Of a stretch of 64,000 nucleotides of DNA, positions 23,481 through 34,170 are shown piece by piece. The translations under genes and the position numbers were made by a program. This DNA comes from Nissolia schottii. Taxonomy: Eukaryota; Streptophyta; Magnoliopsida; Fabales; Fabaceae. Below the pieces are notes generated by a model that was not told the origin of the DNA, did no database searches, and saw nothing but the letters and a program-made list of their open reading frames with translations. The number at the start of each line of letters is the position of its first letter. Positions within the stretch are counted from its first letter, which is position 1. The DNA lies in assembly GCA_003254905.1 (NCBI GenBank), contig QANU01104054.1, forward strand, positions 124,001-188,000. The letters are read 5' to 3'.

Positions 23481-24690
23481 AAATGATATTATAACAATAA
23501 TTATGGAGAAACTTTTAACAACTACACTAATAAAAGTGTGAGATCTACCATAGATATTTTATGAATGTAGTTGTTTAAAATAATTATCATAATAACATGA
23601 CTCATATAAGAATTATGTATAGCTTCCCTTTCATTTGTTGTGTTTTAAATTTAAATAAAGAGAACGTGAACACATGTGGGACTTGTTCACGTCGTTTGCT
23701 GAGTTTTGAGTTGGGTGAGAATAATTCGAAGTTTTAAGTAATATGTAATTTTTTCTAATACATTGACTCTCCTGAACTAAGTTGAAATTATACCTAAACC
23801 CTACTATTCTCTTAAAATTATACTTGATTCCCCTGAAGCCTAACAGTGGACATGGCGAAGTTCCAAACGCAAAAGGAGGTAAAGCTTGAGGTGGTTTGCG
23901 ATGTGACACAAAGGTGATGGTGGCATCTTGCAACCGTGCAGGGAAAGCGGATGGCGGGAGACTAAGATAGCAAGTTAGCCTTTTCTTCTGGATCAAAGCA
24001 TTAAATGTGGGACTAGAGAGAGAGAGAGGTGAGAATCGAATTTGGACTCCCAGCATACTCAATGCATGAACAATCACTATGTTGTGAACTCAGCCGTAAA
24101 TTGTAGGTTAGACTTGGGTACAAGAAAATTAAAGGGCAAATATGACATTTTATTTACTATTTTATTGATAATCTATCATTTGAAAACCAAGAATCTTTTT
24201 TTTTGGGTAAAGCGTATGATTCTGATTTGAATAAGTTACAACAATTTTCTCGGAAATTCGATGGAATTTGTCCATATTCTCCTATCAAGAATAAATTTAC
24301 AAGAAATTGGGCGACTAGAGGTGTGAGATTTTCAATGAAGACAATCCAACAGGGAGGTAGTCAGACCATAGGCTCATATAATTTGAAAAAAATTATTCAT
24401 CCGATGCCATTCTCAGCAACTTATTTGAATTTGGGGTTTAAAAACTAAAACAAGAAATTACATCCAAAATCCAAAGTTAATGTCAACAGTGCAAAAGAAG
24501 TTTCAGTTTCAGAATGCTGTTTGAAGGTGTTGTTCAAGCATGTGCTTAAAAGTCCTTGACAGTAAATGGATAGATATTAATATTAGGCCAATTCTAATAT
24601 GGTCCGGGCACTTGTCAAGACCATTTTGGTCTGGGACAAAATATAAGAACTTAAAAATATTAGGGACCATGTAGCAATTTTTTTAGTGTA
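23481..24690. other. Intergenic, no gene seen
   Basis: No recognisable gene. A plus-strand open frame at 24203-24448 (81 codons) has reasonable composition but matches no family I know and has no visible signals. A short GA-repeat lies at 24018-24030. Confidence 0.5.
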
Positions 24691-25460
24691 GCATATATTC
24701 TCTCTCTCACGGACACTCTTCTCTCTTTCTATATCTGTTCACTCTCTCTCCATGGCGAACTGCTGGCGGCGGCAGGCTTCCCCTCTCTCCGGCAGGCTCT
24801 CTCTCTTTCTCTCACAGATCTACTTTCCCTCTGTTTCTTTCTCTATTTTTCTCTCTCTGCGGATCCTTTTTGTCTCTCTATGTGTTGTGTTGGTTGGGGA
24901 CGCCACCGCCATGGCAAATCGCCGCCGGTGGCGGGCTTCCCCTCTCTCCAGCAGTTTTTCTCTCTTTCTCTCATAGATATACTCTCCCTTTGTTTTTTCT
25001 CTATTTTCTCTCCATGTCGATCCGTTCTCTCTCTCTATTGTGTTGGTTGGTGGCTGAAGGTGGGGGAAAGGGGATTGCATTCCCCCCCCCCAACAGATCT
25101 GTTTTCTTTTCCTTGCATATTTGGGTTTGTTACTGAGAGATGATAAAAGGGAATTTGTTGCTATGCAGTGGCCGGAGGAGGGAATGGGTGGCGCTGGTGG
25201 TGGGGCAGTGGAAAGAGGGTGGCTGACATGGAGGAGTGGGTCGTGGAGACTGCCATAGAAATGAAGCAAGAGAGAGAGAAAGAGATGACAAAAAAATTGA
25301 AGTTAGTGGTGGGCAGTGGGGTGAGGCGCCGGCAAGACGACAATGGTGGCACCAGTGGAAGGGTTATGATGAACAGTGGTTGGCAAAGGAGGGAAGGGGA
25401 TGATGATGGTAGTGGTAGTGGCAGTGGTGGAGGCGCTCGATTGGAGGATCCTATGTGCAA
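24690..25460. repeat. CT-rich island with internal tandem duplication
   Basis: Two copies of a roughly 155-base unit lie head to tail (24752-24905 and 24911-25057). Each starts ATGGC(A/G)AA, continues with CGGGCTTCCCCTCTCTCC-type wording and CTCTCTTTCTCTCA.AGAT, and ends TGTGTTGGTTGG. Downstream (25160-25440) the sequence is G-rich. Both strands have open frames of 80-149 codons, but these are low-complexity Ser/Pro/Leu or Gly/Arg translations. It looks like the GC-rich inner-terminal part of a transposon or a captured 5' UTR, not a gene. Confidence 0.5.
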
Positions 25461-26842
25461 TTTATTATTAATTATCCAAGTAATAACCCAACTAATTAAT
25501 TAATAATCCAACTAATTATTTAACTAATTATAATTTGGACTTCAAATTAAATTAAATACTTACTCAAGAATCATGTTGCAAAATCAAAATTATATTTTCA
25601 TAAATTTTGAGGTCAAAAATATTAATTAAAATTTTATTATTATACCGACTGGCCAATAAAAAATTAAAGGATAAAACATTAGGATCAGTGAAAAGTGACC
25701 AACATGTATTCTAGAAGTTACTCTTTAAATTAATTCTACAATGATTTTGAAAGGAAAAAAACACAACCCTTCCTCTACCATCTCCATTCAAAATTCAAAG
25801 CAATAAAAAAAAAATAAAATAAAAACTGTTCATAGCTTACCTGTGTCCTTTTGACATTAAAGATTCCCTCATAGTAATCAACTCAAATCAAATCCTGAAC
25901 CCCCAATCATTAGTTGCGAATAATTATATGGGAACTGAAAAGACTAAGCTAATAACTGAATTTTAAGTGATTCAAAGTGGTTGAAAGCTAGGAACACAAT
26001 CAACATAGCTTTTGCTTTAAGGCACTCGTGCTCTCAATGATTTGACAACACATTTTACTTGAAAAACACAAGTCTTGTATAACATAATGATGTTGCTTCA
26101 CCTTCTTGGAGGTATAATATGAGTACACTTTTTTGTTTGCACATTTCACTCATAATCAAACTGTGTTAAGCCTTACTAGTTACTGCAACTAAAATGCAGA
26201 AGTATTAGTTTACACATTTTAAAAGAAACAAAGAATAAGCCTTTTTGTTTTGGTTTACACATTAAAAGAACATAAAAAAGTACAGTTTGAGGCTTTAAGC
26301 CATATTGCAAAATAACTTTCTTGAAGTGCTTGTATCTCCAAGTTACTCCTATATTTTCATTTTGTGAATCTTGTTTGGTAATTTTCTGTATCAGCTTAAG
26401 TCTGCTACAACTGAACTGATGTTTCAATGATCACTGATACACGAGACTCCCACTTGGTGAGTTCGAATGAGAGTAAATGCACGTAGTTTTAGCCTCATTA
26501 AAAGAATATTTGACAAGTAACGTCACTAATCACTGTATCTACAAAACAAGCTCAAACACAAAAGGTAACAAAGTACAAAATTTAGAGAGATTACTTGGCA
26601 AGTGGCAAATTAATCACCTGCATTTGATTATAATCATAATACTATGAAAATTCCATGGCCAAACTTTTCACAAAACAATTGGGACCTTCTCATTTTCCTA
26701 CTATTTTTGTGTCTCCTTCCCCTGCATCTGCAAATTGCTAACAATTTGGGTCTGCAAAAATAGAGAGCTATTACCAAGAAGAGAACTAGTTCTGTTCATG
26801 CATCTCTCTCTCTCTCTCTCTCTCCCTCTCCCTCTCCCAAAT
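25461..26842. other. Noncoding DNA downstream of the IQD gene
   Basis: AT-rich DNA that should include the IQD 3' untranslated region near 26500-26842. No other gene, RNA or repeat was recognised. The (CT)n run 26803-26835 lies just past the IQD stop codon. Confidence 0.5.
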
Positions 26843-28948
26843 TCACCACCTCCTCTTTTGGAAGCAGTTTCTGTCTCCCTCCCTACCGCTGCCGCCGCCG
26901 CCACCGCCACCGCTGCCAGATTCCGTGGACTTGTAGTGAAGCCTACCCATCACAGCATTCTTGAAGTTAATGGCTTCCTGAATCTGAGAGCAAGACCTCT
27001 GCATCCTAACCCCACTCAAACTAGTCCTAGACTCCATCATCTCATTGAGGGAAAGCCTCCTCCTTGGACCCGGCTCCGGCCTTTGCTTCGGCGCACTATG
27101 AGACCTCAACTTGGCCTTAAAAGACTGAGTGCTTGCCATGTAATTGGGAAAATTCCCATAATACTGCCTCAGGAAAAGTCCCTCATTGCAGACACTCTTT
27201 GGTGTTACAGCAATCGACCCGCCACCGCCGCCGCAGCTGCAAGAGTTTGTTGTTGTGAACCTTGGAGTGCTTTGTGCTGTGGAGAATCTGCACTCTTCGC
27301 CGGTCAGGCCCCACTCCGAGTCATGGAAATTGTGGTGATCTGGTATGGACAGGCGCGAAGGCGTCCGGCAAGGGATTGGGAGGGGAGAGGAGATTGTTTG
27401 TTGGAACAATGAAGGGTCATCACCAAAATCTGAAATTGAGGTGTTGGTCCTTCTTGACCTTGACTTTGGCCTAATGCCACTACCATTGTCCACTTCCACT
27501 ATTTTGGGGCTCCCATCAACACTGTTGTTGTTGTAATTGCTGTTAATTGTGGCATCAAATGAAGATGATAGCCTTCTACTGTGGATTGGACCTGTGTGCT
27601 CACTCCTAGTGTCATCAAATCTCTCCTGCAAAATGCAGAACATATTTTAAGGTAACAAAAAAATTTAGGACATAATGTTGGTCACTAACTCACTATGCAA
27701 GTAACATGTTTGTTTGGAGCATACAATAGCTACAAGTTGAAAACTGGAAGGGTTAATCCAAAATCAATTATGGTCAATTCAAAAGTTAAAATTTGTCACC
27801 TTTAGAACCCAAAATCAATTATGGGACTTCTTAACTGAAATCCAAAGATGCTAGTAGTTAGTTATGTACCATGGATCTTCGTGCAAGGTTTTGGGATCTA
27901 TATGCTTCATTCTTTGTGGTGATGAGAGATTTCTGAGACCTAACAGTAGCTTGAGCTCTAATAAGGGCTTGCATTCCATGCAATGTTGCTGTTGCTTGCT
28001 TCCTCACTAAGTACCCTCTCACAAGTGCTTGTATCTTCACCAATCCCTTTAAGGCCCTCAGTGCCTTCCTTGCCTGGTCAGAAGAAAAACTCACGTCAAA
28101 TGTCAACATCACCAAATTAAAATAATAAGGGGGAAAAAAAACAAACACATCCAAATTCTCCTTATATGAAGAACTTGCATCTGAACTCTAGTATGTTTAG
28201 ATTTTCCATTTGGAATTTCAAAACCATGGTTGGGGCAAAAGCTATAAAAAAATATATAATCTTTTTGCCTAAACCATCATTTGGAAGTTTCTAACCATGA
28301 AACCAAACAATAGTTCAATTCAAAGCAAAAACCAAAAAGCAGTTTTGTTTTGGAATTTGCATCTGACTAGTACCATGTTTGGATCTTTTCATTTGGAATT
28401 TCAAAACCATGGTTTTCACTAAAGCTAAAACCATCATTTGAAAAGTTTCCAACCAAGAAACCAAACATGTTATAGTTCAATTCAACCAAAACCGAAAAAA
28501 AAAACTATTTTTTTGAGAAACTTACCAAGTAGCCTCTAAACACTGTTTGAATCTTGGTGGCAGCACACATCTCATGCCCACCACCAAACATGGTGCCTCT
28601 GCCGTGGCCGGTGAGCCTCACCACCGCCACCGCAGCCTGGGCAGCCGCCACCGCAGCGTCGGCAGCCGCCGCCGTGGCGGCGGCAACAGCAATGGCATGC
28701 TTGTTCTGCTCCTTCTCTGTCTCACTGTAGAAAGATTGCAACCAAGCAGCTTCTGCTGGAGAAATGTTTGGCGGTATTGTTGCTGGATTGTGACACAGAA
28801 CTCTTGAATTACTCTGAACAGCATTATTTGAAGAAGAGTTTGAGCATTTCATGCTTCTGGGGTCTCCAGAATTTGTGTTTTCTCTGTTTTGTTCTCTGTC
28901 TCTTTTTATCCCAAACAAGTTCTTCAACCACCTTGTGGCTCTTCCCAT
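26843..28948 (-). CDS. IQD25: IQ67-domain calmodulin-binding protein, IQD25-like, 3 exons
   Basis: Exons (minus strand) are 28526-28948, 27870-28073 and 26843-27625, with GT..AG borders and phase-0 joins, giving 469 aa. The N-terminus [17 protein letters not shown], an [17 protein letters not shown] block, an Ala-rich helix ([20 protein letters not shown]), two IQ motifs ([15 protein letters not shown] from residue 133; [13 protein letters not shown] from residue 155) and the ERFDD start of exon 3 all fit the family. So do the C-terminal [16 protein letters not shown] and [20 protein letters not shown] (DUF4005, around residue 370), and the final Trp before TGA. The phase-0 intron inside the IQ67 region is a family signature. 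IQD proteins bind calmodulin and associate with microtubules or membranes as scaffolds. The basic C-terminal half agrees. The IQD25 assignment is from remembered sequence resemblance. Confidence 0.93.
28189..28500. repeat. Tandem duplication in IQD intron 1
   Basis: Two diverged copies of a roughly 160-180 base unit lie head to tail (28189-28365 and 28369-28500). They share 'ttggaatttcaaaaccatgg', 'aaaccatcatttg' and 'atagttcaattcaa' in the same order. They are confined to the intron and do not touch the splice sites. Confidence 0.75.
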
Positions 28949-29269
28949 TGGAAAATGACACTGAGAAGAAAAGGGTGTTGTTGAGATGGTGAAAAGTTTG
29001 AGACTTTAACAGATTTGAGAGTGAAGGATTAAAGGGGTGATGTGATAAGGCTCAAGTTGCAGGTCACAAATTAAGAATCTTTTTTTTTTCTTCCATATTT
29101 TGCGGAAAAGGGTGAAACATGGTTGTTGGAGAATGTACTCTTTGGAATCTGATAAAAGAAATTAGAGAATAGTGAAGAAGAAGAAGAGGAGGAGGAGAAG
29201 AAACACGGGGTAATAACATATGTATGGGTTTGAAAGGGGGTAATTACGGATATATGGAGGGGGAGAAAA

Positions 29270-29612
29270 AATTACGGATGTATGGACGAGGTGTATGAAA
29301 TCGGCTGAGGTTTGGCCGATTTCAGAACCAACAATTTAAAAAAAAAAAAAACGAAAATGGGGGATGAAATCGGCTGAGGATGGGCCGATTTCATCCCTTT
29401 TTTAAAAAAAAAAGTATTTTGGGGATGAAATCGGCTGAGGGTGGGCCGATTTCATCCCTTTTAAAAAAAAAAAAAAGATTTTGGGGATGAAATCGGCTGA
29501 GGATGGGCCGATTTCATCCCTTTTTATAAAAAAAAAAAAATTCGAGGGGCTGAAATCGGCAGCCCCTGAGCCGATTTCAACCCCAAAATCCCATACATCC
29601 GTAATTAATTTG
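29270..29612. repeat. Array of five hairpins upstream of the IQD gene
   Basis: Five inverted repeats with the core TGAAATCGGC..GCCGATTTCA lie at 29296-29324, 29361-29397, 29422-29458, 29484-29520 and 29551-29579, spaced 61-67 bases apart. Copies 2-4 have a perfect 14-bp stem (GGGATGAAATCGGC / GCCGATTTCATCCC) around a 9-base loop (TGAGGATGG or TGAGGGTGG). A-tracts separate the units. The array is bracketed by inverted copies of ATTACGGATGTATGG (29271-29285 and about 29590-29604). It lies about 350 bases before the IQD start codon, in the likely promoter. Confidence 0.9.
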
Positions 29613-32470
29613 TACTGGCCACATTTTGGAAATTAAATTTTTCCAAGGCCATGCATATGTAAAAAAACCAATAAACGGAATAATGTGAATGAGATATACT
29701 GTGAGGTGTGAATTTTATTGGCATTGGTACAATTGTTTGGGTTCTACCTTATCAAGAAAAAGAAAGTGACATTATGATTTATATTCACAATTCAATATCG
29801 AATTATATTTATATTTATATGTGTGTGTTTAACCTAATCTTTAAAAAAAATTCGATAACTTACCATAGTTAGATTCATTAATATTTTTGTCTTTGAACTT
29901 TACAAATATTTAAAAAAATTTAAAGCATGCTTTATAAAGTACGTAAGTTGTTTAAAACATATTTTATAAAGTTTGTGGACAAAACGATTAACTAATCTTA
30001 CACTTAGTCTTTTTTTTTTTTTTTTTTGTTCATTGACTAAGTTGGGCATTTATGTAAAACCAAGAGACAAAGATGGACATCATCCCTTTCTTAGTTTAGT
30101 TTTTTTTTTTTTTTAATCACTTCCAATACAATTTGTTCCATTCAATTGCTGAGGTGCTGTTTTGCATTTACATTACAAATTTTTTTTAATTCAATTATTG
30201 AGGTGCTGAAATATGAATATCAGAATACTGATTTTTTTTTTCTTGGTTTCGAAAAATCTAAAGAATTTAGCTGAAAGGGATTGAACAGAAAAGAACTCTG
30301 CCAAAGGCCTCGTGAAAATCTGCATTACGTGACAAAAGACATACTGATGGAACGTGCAAGCGGTGGTGAGCAAAAACAAAGCAAAGTTTTGCAGAAATTA
30401 AAATAAGGGTTTTGTTACTAGTGTGTCCTAGAATAATGTCTTGAGGACTAAAAATATAGCAAAATTTAAAAGTGTTAGGATTATATTATTGCCAACCTTT
30501 TTAAGAACTAAATTGATAACATTGATGTCAACATGAGAAATAGTCCTTGAAAATGTGCACGTTAAATATTCACCTTTTTAAGATCATTGATCTAAAAATG
30601 TTATAGATTAAATGGTCAAATTTTTTTGATAATATAGAAATCTCAATTAATGTTGTTTATTAATAAGAAATTATAATACTTAAAATTATTTAAAATTACA
30701 AATAACACACTCTCTTATTCACCACCGGTATCCTTCCTTACCCTTGCCTCCATCAACCATTAAGTGTCCATGGCGAGAGAGAGTGGACTCCAACGAGTGC
30801 CTTCAAGCTCTGTCATTATTCCCTCTCCGAGTCTCCGGCAACCACTATTCCACTTTCCACCTTCGAGCCCCACCCCAATGGTGCGTGCGTTTTTCTTTGG
30901 TGTGTAGCAGTGCAAATCATGAGCTAATTTCATGGCTAAATATGGGACAATTAGTGGGGTTCCTTACAATCCCTCAAATGAGCTACCAACCTGGGGTTTT
31001 GGTCTATATTTCATTTAACCAAAAAAAAAAAAATTTGGTAGCAGCATGTGAAACCCTTGAAGGGAATCCAACGAGTGTTTTCAAAATTATTACTTGAGAT
31101 AATTAATTTTAGGAATGGAGTAGGGCAATGAAATGAAACTTTAACTTTAAATGAGGGGTACAATAATCTTTTAATGGTTAAAGAATAAAAATAAAAAAAG
31201 AGAAAAAAAACCTGATATAATCTAATTAAAGTAAAGTGACTTGCTATAGAAGATTGAATCATGGATGTAAATTTAGAGTAGACCTTTTTAAGGGGTACAC
31301 CACAAACGCAACCTAACTTTTTATGGGTAACTTTTATGTTTTAGCTTCTTCGTTAAAAAGTTTAGTTTACACACTCTAACTTCATTACTTGAATGACATA
31401 CTAAGAGAACCTTAAACTTTAAATAATTTAATTTCAATATATTATTAGTCCATAAAAAATTTATATAGTCAAGAGAAATAATGTTTGAATATAACCTTAA
31501 ACGTTATAAAATTATATACAATATGCTTATAATTTTTATAGTGATGGAATGATAGTATGAAAATGGAGGAATTATGTTTGATTTTTTTTTACTCATTTCT
31601 TGATTCATTTAAAAAAGAGAGAACTATTCGAGTATCTAAAGTTTTAGTAAAAATAACAATACTCATAAAATAATAAATAAACTTAGTGGATGGGATGGGA
31701 AAGAAAAAAAAAATTGATTTAACGACTCATCTCTTTTAGACCTAACTATAAATTAAAGGATTAGTCATTATCAATGAGTCGATAAATACTTTAAGAAATA
31801 AAAAAATAATAAATAATAAACCCAGCTGCTAATGCATGAATGCATCTTATTATCCTCCAACTAATGAAGAGCAAAGCAATTAAAAAAGTTGGCTAGGAAA
31901 AGAGAAGGAAAGTCAAGCTTTCCCACTCCTCCTCCAATGGGGAACTCAGACAAAGAAAAAGAAAAGAAAGGAAAGTAAAAAAGGGAGAAGCAGGGGAACA
32001 GCCCAAAGAGTGAAAATCTCTTATCTCCCATCTGTCTCCCATTAGTCATTTTCTTTCTTTGTGGAGCGACGTGTCCTCAAAAAGAAAAGAAAAAAAGATA
32101 CCTTATCAGTGTCCTACTCTTAATTGTTAAGTTGAAAAAAATAATTATAATTCACTTTTAACTTAACGAATGTTTAAATAATATATTAGATCTAGAGATC
32201 TTGGGTTCCACCAAGAATGAAAAATAAATAAATAAATTGGGTGATATCACAACTATCTCCTAAGAAAAACAATTTTATTCAAACATTTGAGGTCTCATAA
32301 AAAAAAAAAATGGCCCTTCTAACACTAATTTATTTATATCCAAAACTTAAATTTGACATTACTAATTTTTTACTTTTACTCTCTTCACAAATATCTATAT
32401 CTTAATCAGGTCAAATTAGATAAGTCCAACTTCTAATAAAAAATATATATGAGATTCCTTATACACTTTC
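29613..32470. other. Intergenic, no gene seen
   Basis: AT-rich with many homopolymer tracts. A small GC-richer patch at 30725-30890 holds a plus-strand open frame (from 30744, 117 codons) without recognisable motifs; chance or a captured fragment are both possible. Confidence 0.5.
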
Positions 32471-32671
32471 TCATTCCTCCTCCTCATTCACATGTCCACC
32501 TCTTCTGCTAAACTCCCACCAAATGAATGAAACAGCCTGCATTGCATTGTTTCTTTCTTCGGCTTCATTCCATCTCCTGTGCCACGCCTGTGCATATATA
32601 CATAGGTTCTTGACTATGCAATTAACAAGAAGACCAATCATCATGCATCCAATTCCTCTGCATTTTGCCAT
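32471..32671 (-). CDS. Unrecognised small open reading frame (66 aa), doubtful
   Basis: The frame starts MAKCRGIGCMMIGLLVNCIV and ends in an acidic run (GGHVNEEEE). Its composition is less biased than the surrounding DNA, and upstream there is a mixed-composition stretch. No family is recognised. It has no clear signal peptide; the start is weakly hydrophobic and the middle is Arg/Glu-rich. It could be a small peptide gene, an exon or chance. Confidence 0.2.
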   Translation of the reverse strand: MAKCRGIGCMMIGLLVNCIVKNLCIYAQAWHRRWNEAEERNNAMQAVSFIWWEFSRRGGHVNEEEE

Positions 32672-32939
32672 GTTTCAGCCTTATAAGGCACATAACCAAT
32701 AATAAAAATAAAAATAAAAAGATACCTTTTGCTTCAGAATATATGTAGTTCCTTTTCCATGCCCAATAGCTGCCTATATATGTTCTGCCCCTATAGCTCC
32801 CTTTTCTTTTCTTTTCTTTTTTCGTTTTTCCCCCTTATCTCTTTTGGAGTTTGAAAGTGATCTTTCTATCCGAAGCAGCATCCTGCAATGGAATAAATAA
32901 GACTAGTCCTCTTTCATTGAGTCTTCTCTGTACTCAATC

Positions 32940-33195
32940 TTTTTTCTTAGTAATATTATTTGTATATTATTAAATTTCACGTTGTCGAGAGATAAAATCT
33001 AAATAACATTTATAAGTTGAAGACATTATTTTTAGCTTATTTTTAGAGTTAAGTTAGGTCATGTATGTCTTAAAATGATATCAGAGTTTATTCTAAGATT
33101 GTCAATTAACTCATTCCACGCTCTAAATATCCAATCTTAAATGTGAAGAGAGTGTTATAAAACTTAAATGACCTTTATAATATTAAGACAACTTT
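32940..33195 (+). mobile_element. Short LTR-like fragment with a PBS-like motif, fossil
   Basis: The block contains 'gttaagttaggtcatg' followed by 'ttaaaatgatatcagag', which resembles an LTR end followed by an initiator-methionine tRNA primer site (TGGTATCAGAG). A related block occurs at 51948-52200. It is broken and has no coding capacity; it is TRIM-like at best. Confidence 0.35.
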
Positions 33196-33319
33196 CACCG
33201 CACAACTTATGTATTAATTATAAAAAGACACAAAGTTTTTATTAGTGATACAGACCTGTCTGTAATATATATATTAGGATAGTATTAAATCATTTTGAAC
33301 ATGCATAAACTTGTCTCTA

Positions 33320-34170
33320 GCATGGACATCGAGGGATTTGGCACAGGGTGATGCCAATCAAAAACACCTTATCATGTCTATGATAGAGCAACAAGGGGAA
33401 CTATGAGGCGTAATGGATTGGGGGGCTTTGAGCTCTGCCTCACGTCCCGAGGAGGCCGTGGGACCCACTCAAGGCCTTTTGGCCAAACATGGAACCTTGA
33501 GAATTAACCAGCCAAACACACCCTTACAGGCAAGCTGGCAACCAAATAACACAAAAACGCCCAGCAGGTTGCAGGGCGTGTTTTCGAGATGCCCTTGGTG
33601 ACCCATCTGTAGAAGCAACCTATGAGCAGCTTGTAGCATATTTTTAGGGCCTGCTTATCACTGCCTAAGAATGGAGACAAAAGGGGGATTTGTTTATGCT
33701 TACGTTATTTTGGTGAAAGAGGGTGTTTTGAGAGAAGGGGCAGGTTTGGGTCATGCTGCAGACTGGGGAGCAGGCAGCCAGGACCTGCAGCTGCTGCTCC
33801 CCGAAAAGGACAGGACATGAGGGAGCCCGAGGAGGCAGGAAGGATCCAATGGGGAGTGGGAGAGAGGGAGAAAAGAAAGAGAGAATAAGCAAAGGGAGCT
33901 AGGGGTTGAACATTAGAGGAAGAAAAACAGAAGGAACATCAAGAGAACAAAACACACAGCAACAGGAAAAAAGAGAGAATAAAAAGAGAGAAAAACACAA
34001 AGGAGTGACTAGAGAGACTGAAGCCACAACCAGCTGCAACAACACGCCCTCCTGGTACCTGAGGGGGCACACCACATTGGTTGATTCTCAAGCTCCATAA
34101 ACAAAGCTCACCCACACTAGGGCTTGGATTGGGAGGTAGGGCCATTCATCCCTCACCATCCAAACCCTCA
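33320..34170. other. Unclassified island of mixed composition
   Basis: This stretch is clearly less AT-rich than its surroundings and is purine-rich on the + strand at 33835-34010. No protein domain was found. It resembles the LTR or 5' leader of a retroelement, but neither a second copy nor TG..CA ends were seen. Confidence 0.35.

Noticed and set aside
24203-24448. Small gene (81 codons)
   Set aside because: Composition is not absurd, but there is no family match, no regulatory signal and no neighbouring exon.
24820-25269. Minus-strand frame of 149 codons in the CT-rich block
   Set aside because: Low-complexity Pro/Ser/Glu/Arg translation of duplicated CT-rich DNA, without splice or start context.
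26735-27412. Long plus-strand open frame (225 codons) over the IQD third exon
   Set aside because: It is the antisense shadow of the IQD coding sequence and has no recognisable domain.
29270-29612. CRISPR-like repeat-spacer array
   Set aside because: Plant nuclear DNA, palindromic units with A-tract spacers, no cas genes; it is a minisatellite or hairpin array.
30744-31097. Protein-coding gene (117 codons)
   Set aside because: No domain; an A-run interrupts it near 31020, and an overlapping alternative frame starting at the next ATG is equally plausible.
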